A DNA stretch of 64,000 bases from Cystobasidium ongulense. Its lineage: Eukaryota > Basidiomycota > Cystobasidiomycetes > Cystobasidiales > Cystobasidiaceae. Made by a program: the position numbers and the translations under genes. Below are positions 24,725 to 36,867 of this stretch, piece by piece; position 1 is the stretch's first letter, and every line of letters begins with the position of its first letter. Location: assembly GCA_022835595.1 (NCBI GenBank), contig BQUP01000001.1, positions 2,976,001 to 3,040,000 of the forward strand, in the 5' to 3' direction. The notes beneath the pieces were generated by a model. That model worked only from the letters and a program-made list of their open reading frames with translations. It made no database searches and was not told where the DNA came from.

Positions 24725-24850
24725 GAATCGTATATCAAGTCTGTCGTTGTTTTAGCATCAGTTGACTCATACTATCCTGTAAACTACTGTGACCGGAAAC
24801 TTCAAATAGCAATATCTACCGCAATATGCTTTATCTTGCGTTGTCACCTT

Positions 24851-27632
24851 TTACTTACCTGCAGAACATACCACGTGGTATAATATTGCTAATAAAATGA
24901 TTAAAATTGTCAAAACCCAACGTAACGGCGAATCTTGCAAATCTATATCTGCAGGCTTCGCTTTATGATACTGAGTACCCGAAACAATTATTTTTAGCCT
25001 GTGCTTGAAACCTGACGCCGTGTTTGCGTGCGTCCAGTACAAGGTTTGTTCCTATTGAGGCGGTCAGAGAAATGCTTGGGACGTTTGCAAAGCTGATTTG
25101 ACTTACCGACTCTTCGTACCTCCACTCTCCGTCACTAATCTGGACCTTAGCCGAGCCGCTTTTTAAGGCATTTAGGTAACGCCTAGCAGGCAAGTATATC
25201 TCCGTGACCTGCAAGGTCGGCGACAAGGATTTGTCTGATGAGTTGCGGAATTCATAGGTATAGCTCAGATCGAACATGTCAAATTCAGTCTCTACTGGTA
25301 TTCCAGCAGTAGCAATTGGGTAAGGTCGCTATTGTATAAGACAATGTCAGACAAGTATGCTTGTTGTTATTAAGAGTACTTAAAGCAATTCTCACCTGAA
25401 ACGCATCTTCGCAGCGACCGCCTCCTTGCTTGCCATCTTGTCTAACGGACAAGCTATAAAGAGAAAAGTTCTCGCCGTACCTGCTCGGAGAGAATATTTT
25501 GTGAGTCCAAGTTCCCTTCAGGTATCCGCAAGGACTGACCATGCGTCGCCATATTCGTCTTCGTTCTCTGGGTTGTAATTCCAAAGACTGTGGGAGAAGC
25601 TATTAAAACACTTCGCGCCTGGAGAAGAACACCGCCTTACACGTAGCTAGCGAGACTCCTCTCCAGACCCGTGCACAATGCATCCAACTGTCTTTCTTGC
25701 CATCGGAAATCTCTTGACTTTAATGCCGCACATGCATTTTGGTCAAAAGGGACACCGGTCTCTCCGATCAAGCAAGGCCTGCCGGTGCTTTCATTTGACG
25801 TTCGCACGATGTTAGCTAGCTGTTTCGCGTAGCTAACGACCGTTCCTATATTAGAAAGGTTCACGAAGACCGCAAGCTAAGTGCACTGATGGACTTACTT
25901 GTTCCGGACACCCTCTCTGCCAAGATAAATACACGATAAGGGAAACACGCCCTGTCAATGTAAGCATATTAGCCAGTGTAGCTGTACATAGTGTATTAAA
26001 TTGATAGGCCTACTCGTGAGAGGCTCTGCACATTGAATGTGATGTTGCCGAATGACTGAGGTGAGGGGTCAGAGGTTGTGTACGCGAATTCCTGGCTACT
26101 TCTCCTCACCTTCGTGAAGAGCGAGTGCAGGTCATACCAATGCGGTGCAGAAACGAGATTTGAAGGTTGAAGCTCGCGTGGCCAAGGAGGCGTATACTGT
26201 CACGAGCTCCATTAGTGTCCTGAAAATGGCCACAACAAACCTATACATACCTCATTAGGAATGCCAGCGGCGAACATCATCCACTTTTTGCGAGTGTCGC
26301 TATCACCGGCGATTCTTGCTTGGAACTTTTTCAGAAAAGGATACCAGCAATCCTTATACCATTCGAACGCTTCTCCGGTGCGCGGATCCTTGGTGAAGTA
26401 TGTTTCTCGAAGCGGAAGAGGGCTTTGAGACTTTCTATCCCACTCCCAGACACCATGTTCTCGCCATATACAGGGTACTCCTGGTGCCCACGAGCGTTCC
26501 TTTGCCTGATTGACCTGTTCATAATGAGATACTCGAGTCGGTTCAGGGAAGGATGCGACATAGTATGGGATGGGTAGGGAATAGCCATCAGAGAGGGCGA
26601 AGGATTCCAGAGCGCTTGGATGGTACCCAAACTGCAGATCAGTGTTGGAATCGAACGAATACATGCTATGAAGCTCGATGTAGCCTCGGTGGGGTTCGTT
26701 CATAGGCTAGTCACATGGTTATTAGCTTTGAACCCTTCAACCCACCAAACACGCAACGGGGTTGCTCACCTCGAAACCTAGTACAGCTTCACAGCCGTCC
26801 AGGCGCTTTGCCAATTCTGCAAAGGCGTCACATATGGCATCTTGGAAGAAGGTAGAGAGACCTCTCCCACTCCCATCTGGCGCTTTACGTTTCCATGCAA
26901 ACGTATCTCCTGCCCAAAATACGGTATTGCAGGTCGCAGCTGCGAGCTTCTGGTAGCCGGCTACCAAACATAGACTTCAGTAAGAGATTCTCACGCTCGT
27001 GGTTACATAGGGTACAGGAATCGCTCACTGGGCCATACAGAAGGCAGAGGATCCGTAGCAAGTAATGCTAGGGGATGCAGATGCGCAGCGTGCGTTGTGT
27101 GGATGGTTGCTAGCGACAAACCGACGATAGGTAAGATCCATCCAGGAGCCCCAGATCCACCTGTCAAGCGGGAAAACACGTCTTGATGAGCGTCTATGAT
27201 GCATGATAGGCCGTATTGTGGCAAAGCTCGGACAATGGTAGCCAGGTAGTCCATAAATGCGTAATCGTATTTGCGCCTGTCGTAAAAGTGAAACGTGAGT
27301 GGATTTCAATGTGATATCGACATAGTCAGCATGGCGTGTCTCGCTCACCATCCTGCATGCTCCAGTGCCTCCCAAGTTACTACGAGCCGAATGACACGAA
27401 ATCCCCAGTCTCGGATTCGCGACAAATGCTCGTCCATTTCGGCAAGCGGGAAAGGACGATCTATGTACGAGACGTTCTCCGAGTCGAAGAAGGCCGTCCT
27501 GTTCGGCGTATGCGAGGGCAGGTCCTTGGGCAGCTTTGAGGAGCCCGACAGCGAGATGCCTCGAAGCTGTAGGATGCGATTCGTGCGCTTGCACACGAAG
27601 TGGGTGCCATGTTGGCCAATGTGGGTAGTCAT
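24851..27632 (-). CDS. GH5 sterylglucosidase / EGCase-related enzyme (Sgl1/EGCrP2 type)
   Basis: Twelve exons (complement): 27632-27349, 27276-27029, 26960-26770, 26706-26251, 26196-26110, 26055-26014, 25951-25899, 25832-25641, 25587-25540, 25480-25396, 25328-25107 and 25051-24851, giving 702 residues. Landmarks: LRGISLSGSSKLP near the start; the acid/base glutamate in PMNEPHRGYIELH; VFPLSCIYLGREGVRNNYAK; the nucleophile glutamate in GETGVPFD; LWNYNPENEDEYGDAW; YGENFSLYS. These match fungal EGCrP2/Sgl1, which removes glucose from ergosteryl glucoside. The last exon ends in a hydrophobic helix (LTILIILLAILYHVV), suggesting tail anchoring. The gene stops 164 bases after the end of the upstream Phe-tRNA synthetase gene. 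Confidence 0.9.
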
Positions 27633-27796
27633 AAACTCGCAGGCATGTGTGAAGCAAAGAAGCGTTGATGCAAAGACACAAAGGTAGCTACCAGAACGAG
27701 TGCCGCTTGGAGCGCTCGATCACGTCCGCAATATTCATGCGGTGTATGAGTTCACTTCTCGCATTACTTCTATGACCTCTACAAGCCTCCCAACAT

Positions 27797-30287
27797 CTAC
27801 AACCCTTCTAATGTGATTTCAAAGACTGAGCAAGGGTAGTCTACCTCGTAATTTTTCAGCACGGTCGGATGAAGGATGCCCATGATGCCAATCTCGACAT
27901 CAGATGTTACAGCAGCTTTGGCTTCGTCTTTGGAAGGAAGAGCAGCTTTGACTTTTTCCTTGATAGTCTCTAACGTAGATTTCTCGCCGGTTTGCTTGGG
28001 CTCTGCTGCAGCTTTCACAAACGCAGGCTCCGTAGGCTCGACGTTCGTTTCCAATTCGTTGTAAGCGCTGGCACCCGTGTCTAGCAGGTGTGCATGCTGA
28101 GCAGTCTTGTCTGCTGGTGCTCTGTAGTAGATCTTAGCAGCACGGTCGGGGAAGAAAGTGTCATCTGGAGGAAATAGAGTTATCAGCAAATGCATAGGCA
28201 AGCTGATGCGAGACAACTTTCGCACCATCAGCTTGCTTAATGTAATATCCAGCCTTTCCAGTCTTGCTGTTGCCTGCTGCGCTCTGCAGATTCTCGACGT
28301 CCAGCATGAGCATCAATTTGTCCAAGAGGCCATGCACGACTTCGAAGCCCGCCTTTCTACCGCAGTATAGCGCTGCGCACCGTCTGATGTTTCTAGCTCT
28401 TCGTTCTTGTGTATCGTCCTTGAGGACAACGTCGGAGACTTCAAAAATCTTCATTGGGAGTGTGTGTTTCTTGTTCTCGCGAATACTTTTTAAAATACCG
28501 GGTAATAAGGAAGTTCGGACAATCTGATATTCGACTGTCTTGGGGTTTTCCAGCACTACTGCGGTCTTGCCATCATCAACTCTGTTTAACCAGGCAAAGT
28601 TCTCTTCTTTCGAACACAGCGTCAAAGGCAAAACCTCTGTGAAGCCAGCTAGAGCGCATTCTCTTCGTACGATATCGGCCAACTTGTTGATAGGTAGAGC
28701 TTGCGCTACTGTATTGGTTCGGGGGAAAGTTTTTCGTAGGTTGTTGAATCCGTAAGCGATGGCGACATCTTCCATAATGTCACATTCGTGAAGGATGTCT
28801 GGTCGGGTCGCGGGCACTTTGACGAGGAGACCGTCGGCGCCTTGTGGTTGCGTGTCATTGCCCATCTTGGTCAAGAGATGTATAATTTCGGCCTGAGAAA
28901 GTGCAAGGCCAGTACACGAGTTGATGTAGGCACAGGATGCGGTAAAGGTTGTCGGGGAAAGGTCTGGTGTAATAGTGGTTGTGCCGTCTGGGTAGACCAC
29001 CCTGACTTGCTCAATCCTGTATGGCGGACAATAATTAGTCGAATATCTTATTCAATCGTGAAAGTGAGCTTACGTCAAAGGCTCCTTCGTGTATTGCGCG
29101 AACATGGTGACCATGATGTTTGTAACGATGCTCAGCTTGGTCTGGTCTGTTGCAGTGAGGTCGATGAAAACGTTCTTGGTGTCCAAGCTGATTTTGGTGT
29201 GTTGTGAGTTGATGATGGGAGGCATGGACAGAACTTGCTGCGTCGAATCGTAGATGACGGGGTAGACGGGAGAATCGCGGATAATGTGAAGATATCTGGA
29301 GAGATGTTTGTCGGTCTATCAAGAAAAGCATTTTTTAACGTGAGTGGACCTTGGTATTTTCAGCATAGTCCTTATTCACCTCATAAAGCTCCATCATCTC
29401 CTCAGCTGTGTAAACTGTATCCTTGTTCAGTGGTGCGAACTTGATGTCCTTTGGCGGTCTCGCTTCGTATGTGATCTTTCCCTTGCTGTACGAGGACAAT
29501 AGCACATCAACATGTAGCTCAAGTACGTCTTTCAGATAGTAAACTCACGCGACCTTGTCCATATCATGCGTACCAATGGCAACAAGGGTTCTCTTGCGTG
29601 CTAGATTCTGATGTAGCTTGTCCTGCAGGTCTATGAAAGATGCGTAGCTCTCGGGTGTGAAGGAAACATTTCGGAGGATGGCTGATGCGACGTATGGCCG
29701 AACTTGTGCTGTCTATTATGATATCAAGCACATCAGCACGCTCGAAACGTCCGACATGATACACGAGGGACGACGACACACCTCTTTCTGCACTTCAACC
29801 CATCGTTCTTCAGCTCCGGTAGCTGGAGGCACGATCTTGTATGCGGGCAGTGGATCACGCTGGAGGTACAGGCGTAGCGCCCTGACGAGTCCCTCGAAGC
29901 ACAGTAGGTCATATCTGTGCAGGCATGCATTAGCATAGTCAAAGGGCGCTCTCTGGCTGCGCCTTGACACACCTATTTGCTGGCACTTCGATTTTCAGTT
30001 TGTGTGGCAGATCGTTTGGCTCTGTTATGCTTGTCTGGTGGTGGATGGGTCAGACAATGCCTGTAATTGAATGCTGAGCATATGTGTTGCACCTACATCT
30101 TCGTCTAGCTCGAGACCATAGTCAAAGAACAGAGATTCTGCATCTTTGGTGGCTGTTGGCACAGACAATTTGGAAATGCGGTACATCCATCAGAACCCGC
30201 GACTATTGTGAAAGCGCAGTTGTGCTTACTCCATTGACCACCAAGAGCCTCTAGGAATGCATCCCTGTTGACGGATATCGTGGGCAT
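27797..30287 (-). CDS. FRS1: cytosolic phenylalanyl-tRNA synthetase beta subunit
   Basis: Nine exons (complement): 30287-30230, 30152-30097, 30034-29973, 29914-29782, 29712-29549, 29485-29380, 29315-29074, 29016-28226 and 28164-27797, giving 659 residues. It begins [16 protein letters not shown] and keeps [34 protein letters not shown], the B5-domain motif [20 protein letters not shown] and FEVSDVV, and ends [12 protein letters not shown], all typical of eukaryotic FARSB. With the alpha subunit it charges tRNA-Phe in the cytosol. The protein exceeds the usual length of about 590 because of a Lys/Glu/Ala-rich insert of roughly 55 residues in the last exon, between SAYNELE and [13 protein letters not shown]. 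Confidence 0.94.
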
Positions 30288-30764
30288 GATTACTTGCTTG
30301 TTTGCTTCGAGGTTGACTCGGAAGAGACCTTCGGCGCTTCAGGACGAGCTTCTCTTGCTCTTCGCAACCACAACCGTGAGCTAAAACTCGAAAGACAGAC
30401 TGCACACTCAGAAGCAGGCACAGCAGCTCCTCAACCGCTGGTCAGCACCTAGTCATGTCTAATGCCCGCCTTCCCATCATCCGCGTACTCGACTGGTATT
30501 TTCGGCTGACGCGGTCAAGCAGAACCTCGTGCACAAGTAAAGCATACACGATAATGCAGCAGTAAAAATCTACTCGCTTCAGCCTACTTGGGTCGCTTCC
30601 TTTGCTGCAGTGCCGACGAAGACAGCGCCTGGCATCTACGGCTGTGCGCCTCGCCCAGTTCACGCCATCTGCTGGTCCATCTACCACCGTGCTGGATATT
30701 TGTACAAGCTCTATTCTGCTCCAACAGTATTCAATCTAACGTAAACCTCCAGGAAGAGGTAATC
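30288..30764. other. divergent intergenic region
   Basis: 477 bases between the Phe-tRNA synthetase gene and the next plus-strand gene. It must contain both promoters. The frame open from 30588 into the downstream gene has no family support before the ATG at 30765. Confidence 0.4.
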
Positions 30765-31677
30765 ATGTCACTCCCATCCACACTCTCTGACACCGTTCAG
30801 CCATCTACGATATGCATCCTCTCGCCAGTCCGCGTCAAAGAGGCCACTTTTATGAAGCTTGGTGCGCTGCAGAAACGCAGCATCCGCCTCATGCATGGAG
30901 ATATTCCAGAGCACAAGGCAGTTCACAACTATGAAGAGACTACATACGTCGCGCAGCTGAGCCTTCACCTCACCCATTGCGACGAACTGATACGGTAAGC
31001 AGTCCGCTTTCACCGCCTGCCTGCTCGAAATATCGGCACTGAGCCTTGGCATCACAATCTTCCATCGATGTTTTAGTCTACCTCTCCTTGTACTTGAGGA
31101 GGAGAATCACTTCGACTTCAGCTACAATTTAGACCTGGACTTCAGGGAGGGCTCCGACCTGATGGAGCAAATTATGCCTCACTTCAGTTCTATTAGCATC
31201 TATCACTACGACCGTGTCCAATGCGATATCAACGTTTTCGAGCTCCTCGCTACCGCTACTTGTGGTTCGCGTGTGCAGCGTGCAGCAAACAAAGCAAGCG
31301 GTACGGACGGCCCTTCACTGACCCTGCCCATGTCCATGGGCTATTCTGCGTCAACACCTGGGCGAAGCGCTCTTTATACAAAGCACAACGACAGCGAATC
31401 GACTTTCCAAGATGACGAAGAGAATTCCACACAAGGCAAAAGTCAGATCAGCACAGTCCTGTTCGCACCGTTGAAGCCAGGTAAAGGTTTCGCTAAAAAG
31501 GTTACTACTTCAGTGCGCAAGCTTACCAGCAGAGAAAAGTCCGGACATAAGCGTACCCCAAGCAATCCCCAGCTTGTTCTAGACACGGTCGGCATTGATA
31601 ATGGCCACTGGGAACCAAAACCTGGCGCTTCTTACGAAAGTTGTGTCTCGATTGACTTGGGTTCTTATGATGACTGA
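30765..31677 (+). CDS. uncharacterised protein
   Basis: Exons 30765-30994 and 31077-31677 give 276 residues. I do not recognise a family. The first 150 residues look like a folded domain (TICILSPVRVKEATFMKLGA; LPLLVLEEENHFDFSYNLDL; SISIYHYDRVQCDINVFELL). The second half is Ser/Thr/Lys-rich and probably disordered, with a basic segment (KKVTTSVRKLTSREKSGHKR). There is no signal peptide or membrane helix. The intron (GTAAGC...TTTTAG) restores frame exactly, which supports a real gene. An earlier in-frame start at 30588 cannot be excluded. Confidence 0.6.
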
Positions 31678-31881
31678 ATTGATTCGGTAAAGCACGCTCA
31701 TTTATGTCTGATCATGCCACATTCTCGAAACAATAGACCAAAGCCAATGATTCAATACTAAACTATTTTGCATAGAAGCGCGAGCTTGCTTGAACGCACT
31801 TAGGCCTCTGACGGCCTGGAAAAAAGCAGTTTGGTACATTGATTACACACTAACGTTTACTTCGTGATCAGACATGGCTGT

Positions 31882-33785
31882 TTATCGATCTAACCAGCAA
31901 GAAGTGTCCACATTTGGGCGTGTGAGCTGCTTCAAATGCCAGAAGAGCATCTCGTGGTAAACTGCATTTGCCCTAGACACAGTTGTGAAATGATGCTGGT
32001 CGGATCGTAACAGATTCAAAACGTAAGTGAGATCCCGATATACACTGCAAACATGTATGATGAAAACCTACCACGTCTCGGTGTTCGTGATTGCCTTTGA
32101 CTAGGTCCGACCCTGCATAGCAGCTTGTCAGAAACTTGACACGGACAGAAGGCTTGCACAGACTCACAATGGAATAAGGGAACCTTGAGCTTCCTCATCG
32201 CTATTCGCGCGCTCTGGTTTAGCTGAAAGACAGCAGTACCTTCTTCGTCTCCTATGGTCCGAGCTTTTCCAGGTTCTGTCGTGGTTCTGTACATAAGGAA
32301 GCTGTCTGGAAATCGTAGACGCAAGTGTCTGAAAATGTGGATCGCTGTGAGTAAGAAGTCTCAAATGATGTACCGTCTGTTATTGCATCTCACTGGACTG
32401 CTTGGGTAAGGCGAGCACGATGCCATTTCAGCTCATCTGAGCGTATTAAGGGAAACGCCTTCTGAATCGGATGGGTGTGATCTAGCTTCGAAAGGTGCAA
32501 ATCGAAGTATTGAAGGTCTGAAACACTCATCATGTTCAGCTGTTATACGCGACCCTGTAACATTGGGCACCTACCCCAGAAGCCAGAAGTAAACACTAGT
32601 AGATCGGGCTTTCCGTCCTTTTCAGCCATCTCTGTAAAGATCCGATCCACCCTGTCTTCGAAATTGTACGCATTGCTAAACTTATCTCCGCCCCGATGGA
32701 AGGATGTCTCAGCCATGCCAAAATGCATCTGTGTCGAGGAGAGACGTTAGCGTTGATGGTGTGGTTCTTAGCAGTGTAAAGACACTACGACTGACCCATT
32801 GTGAAATTGTGAGATTGTAGTCGGGAAAACGGCATCTCAACGAGTGGTGCCATTTAAGGTCCGCTGGAGCCGAACCTTCGTACGCGTTGCAGAACATCAT
32901 CGTTGCCTCACGATCCAGCCTGTGCATTCGATTGAAAAGCATAGCTCAGCTAAGTCGAGTTGTGCATCGAAAGATAAATTCGTTTGCAAAGGCTACTACT
33001 TACGAACTGCCCAGGACAACAATGTGCTTGTTTCTCAAAAACTCAAGATCTGTGTTGTTTGCGCGGATCTTCTTCTGGCTGAAGGCCTTGGTGTACTGTA
33101 TTGGTAGCTGGTTCAAATGAGGCGCCGCTTTTGCAGGTCGCGGACCTGTCTTTTCCGGGTCGATGCTTTTTGATGCATCTTTACGTAGAACATCTTCTGG
33201 GAAATCTTTGTATGAGATCCAACGGGCGTCGAAGCGATGGTCTCCATACCATATATCTGCATGTAGACGCAGTATCAGTAGATGCGTCGAAATGATTGAT
33301 GGAAGACAAAACGTACACCCTGGTGTCGCCCACGGATCTTCACAGGAAGCCAAAGCGCCGTTATGCACTCGCTGAATCCCTTGATTGACCTGCTCTTGCA
33401 GAGATGATAAGCTTTCTCTGACTTTGGTGTCCCAGTCCTCATTGATGCTCCCAGCTATCGACAAGAGCTGTTCAATTGTCAGCAAACACACCGAATGGAT
33501 GGCCACGACCTTCAGACTCACCAGTACTAGCAACAGCCCAGCTAGAGCGAGGACGATGCCTACAGGTGACTTGAAGAATGATATGGACCTCCGAAGTATT
33601 GATGGAGGTCGGCTGCTCTGAAAACCGCCTGGCAATAACCGTTCCTCCGCCTCTGTAGCCTCGTTATACTTGGTGTTGTCTATCTCATGCTTGAAATAAA
33701 CTCGATTATGGGAATCGCTTTCCAAGAGGGTGTCACTGCTTGTATTGAATACCATACTAGATGTACCGAGTCCGTCATGCGACAT
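31882..33785 (-). CDS. type II membrane SGNH/PC-esterase-like protein, paralogue A
   Basis: Nine exons (complement): 33785-33522, 33467-33317, 33256-33004, 32919-32796, 32728-32575, 32517-32394, 32328-32168, 32112-32072 and 31995-31882, giving 461 residues. A cytosolic N-terminus leads to one helix near residues 72-89 (SPVGIVLALAGLLLVL) and a lumenal domain. The first block reads KHIVVLGSSLDREATMMFC, resembling the GDS-x-x-R block of PC-esterases and TBL/Cas1-type O-acetyl enzymes. Later come RFPDSFLMYRTTTEPG and PLFHWSDLVKGNHEHRDVHH, which supplies a possible DxxH. It ends DTSCWLDR, identical to paralogue B. Its exon plan matches B closely, including a 161-base exon. A Golgi or secretory glycan-modifying role is inferred, not shown. 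Confidence 0.75.
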
Positions 33786-34756
33786 CGTTATTTTGATGCT
33801 GGCTAGGCAGCTGTAGGGACTCTGATAGAAGGTAGGATCCTAGTTGTAGATAGTCTCTCCTGTACGAGTAGTACTGAAAGGATGGCAGCCGCCGGATACA
33901 CCCAGGACTTCCCTTTCGACTCGTCCCGCGACACTCCTGGCGACTGACATTTGTAAACAGGCCACCAGGCACGAGGCGACAATTGGGATAGGGCTGGAGG
34001 CATGCCCTATTTCGTACCCAATACCGTGTTAACTTACCGTAGTAGTTAGTAGTTAGCAGTATTAGCCATTCCAACCGCGCCCGAAAGGGGCCCGATGAGC
34101 ATCCTGAAGTGTAAATTAGACCGACGGCTGCCTCTATCATACTTGATAATTAGTGAATATGGTACGCCAAGCACGGAGATTTTGGGAGCTAACATAAGCT
34201 TGCCGGTCCAGGCGGATTCCATGGAGTCTAATGCATCGGTATGTTTAGGCGTGAGAAGAAGTGACTCACCGAGAAATTAATGCAAGGCATGCATTTAAAT
34301 GGTTAGGAAATGATCGATTCCAATTTAACTTTTTATTTTCCTCTGACATTTCCGGGACAAGGTTGGGCAAGCCTGTGTTGAGGCCAGACAATTTGCGATG
34401 CAGCAACAGCTAGACGCGCCTACACTGTGGTCTGTTATTCGAGTGACGCGACTGGCGCGCAGAGAGTTGGGAGCAAGGCCAAATACAGAACCGGACAGGA
34501 GAGCAGGCCTAGTGCCAGGTGGTCATCAGGCGATGCAATGGCGGCCTCGCCGTGATGGACAGCTAGCAAGCAATTCCGGAACGTGGGACAGAGTGGACAG
34601 TGATGTGCGAATAATAGTTTCTGATGTTTTACAATTTTTGGATATGGTACTTTCCAAACCTTTCTAATCTGGTATGCACGTTACACAGGCAGGATGCTAC
34701 TAAGGTATAGTCTTGACGTCGAGTCCATCTGTTCGCGATTTTTTTTTGAATCCTCT
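33786..34756. other. AT-richer spacer between SGNH-like paralogues A and B
   Basis: 971 bases, more AT-rich than the coding DNA around it. No exon, RNA gene or repeat was recognised. It holds the promoter of paralogue A and the 3' end of B. Confidence 0.4.
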
Positions 34757-36867
34757 TCATCGGTCAAGCCAGCAGCTGGTATCAGCTTGAGGGTTTGATA
34801 CCTGTTGCAGGGTGTAGAGAAGCATCTCTCCATATAGCCAATTCTGACGAGCTGCAGAGAGAAAGGAAAGCAAAGTTTAGTTTCACGCACGCCTAGTGAG
34901 GCTTTTCGCAACTATAACTGTGGTCAAGCTTACAGTCTGTTTCGTAGTGTACGAAATCCTTGTACGAGTGACTTCCCTTGATAAGGTCAGGCCCTGGGGA
35001 ATTACTGTCAGCATACCCGTACATCGCTTGTGGAAGCTAAATACCATAGCGCGGCACTTACAGTGGAAAAGAGGAACCTTGAGCAGGTGCATCAAAGCTT
35101 TAGCACTCTGATTTATCTGGAAAACAGCTATCATCTCGTCATCATCCTTGCCTCTTCGTTCTGCAGGCTGTGTGGTCGTTCTATAGAGTAAGGGTGTATC
35201 TGGAAACGTCGTACGTATAGTACTATCATTGAAGGTCGGTGTCAGTAGGTCTAGAAAGTACAAGATGCTACTTACTACTCACTCCACAACTTCTGCTAGG
35301 CGCGAGCGCTGCCACATCAGCCTCTCGTAGGAAACGGGAAGGTACATGCTTCGTGTGAATTTAGGATCGCGGTTTCTTTCAATCTTGTTGAAGAACATGA
35401 GATCTAGAGGAGCAGTCATTTGAGCGAGTATTGCATCAGTATTGATGGCGTAATGCAGCTTGAGAGCTAGAAAGCTAGCAAACGGAACAGGTCACTCACC
35501 CCACAATCCCGAAGAGAAGATGAACAGATCAGGTTTTCCGAATTTCTCTGCCAACGGCAATACCACGCTTTCTAGCCTATCTTCAACGTGAGTACCAATC
35601 TTTGGATCGTCGTCGCCGCGGAACCAATCAGATTGATGAAGACCGAAGTGCATGGACGATGATAACGTGAAATTGTAATCGGCGAAATGGCAGTATGCGG
35701 ATCTGTGATGGGCGTATTCATAAAGTTTACCTCCACTGTAGTTGGGCCTTGTCGCTTGCTCGTGATCATTGCAGAACATCTTGGTCATTTCGCGGTCAAG
35801 GCTGTATGTGCGCAGACAGATTTCTCGTCAGCTATGAATGCAGGGATTACAAAAGGCAGGCCAATCCGATGAACTCACGAGCTGCCATAAACCATGATAT
35901 GCTTATTTCTCATGAACTCCAGAGCTTCATGATTGTCCGTTCTCCTCTTGACAGTTTTGAACAACTTGCTCAACTCAAGAGGGAGTAATTCAGGATCAGG
36001 AGGGGACTCTATAGCCGTCTTGTTGACTTTCGTTTCTTTCTCTGGATCATAGAGTGTTATATCGTTGGGATCACCGATGCTTTCAGGGTCCAGATTCTTG
36101 TATGGTACCCAACGGACATCCTGGTGTCCTTTGCCGTACCATATATCTGTAAAGTGCCAAAACGATGGAAACAAAGGGATCAGCATGATCGCTCTATATA
36201 CGGCTCACAACAGCCTAACTTGTGCAGGACAAATCCGGATAGTGTGCAGGGATTAATTCGGAAGAACAAAAAAAAAACGCACATCCCGGCATTGCATAGG
36301 GGTCGTTGCACGTGCCGGTTTTTGATTTTCCGAGCGACATGACTTTGTCTTGGATAGAGGATACATCGATATCCTGAATGCTCTTGCCGATGTGTCCCAT
36401 GACGGGAGTTGATGTCGAAAGTATAGACTGCAGGTTGATAGGTAATTGAGGGCAAACAAGGAAACAATGGTAAATGTTTGTATTTCACGCCACTTTATCG
36501 ACCCTGAAGAAAGGCTTACCACCAGTAAAAGTAAAGCAACAATACAGGCAACTGTGTAGCATGTAGTCGAAGGGTTCTTCTTGAGACGAGCAATGAATCT
36601 TTGCGTCCATGATGGACGAGTGAAAGCCCAAGCTGAATCATTGCTTCGATCCGAGTCTCCGAAACTGATATCGATGCTAGTTGAGTCTTCGAAGCTTTCT
36701 TTGTGCGAGGACGGTAGAATGGGGGATTGATGAGAGAGGGAGAGCAATGTTTCAGTGCTTGATCTGAAAGATGTGTTCTGTGCTTTAACTGGACTGGATT
36801 GACAGGGATTGGAAAAATGGGCTGAGGTGTATGGGCTGTCGGAGGCGCGACGGCTTGATTCTGGCAT
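34757..36867 (-). CDS. type II membrane SGNH/PC-esterase-like protein, paralogue B
   Basis: Eight exons (complement): 36867-36520, 36427-36283, 36146-35879, 35801-35500, 35403-35283, 35222-35062, 34993-34934 and 34851-34757, giving 499 residues. A Ser-rich cytosolic head is followed by a helix near residue 100 (TCYTVACIVALLLLV) and a lumenal domain. Shared with paralogue A: CNDPYAMPG before the third exon, YIWYGKGHQDVRW, RNKHIMVYGSSLDREMTKMF, KPDLFIFSSGLWG, LLYRTTTQP, LFHWPDLIKGSH, KDFVH (possible DxxH) and a final DTSCWLDR. The intron ending at 36147 carries a run of A (nine bases on the plus strand). Probably an extracytoplasmic esterase or acyltransferase acting on glycans. Confidence 0.78.

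Noticed and set aside
32061-32112. Alternative end of SGNH-like paralogue A reading through the GTAGGT donor
   Set aside because: Reading through gives an unrelated tail, while splicing from 32071 to 31996 restores a 24-residue alignment with paralogue B and the shared DTSCWLDR end.
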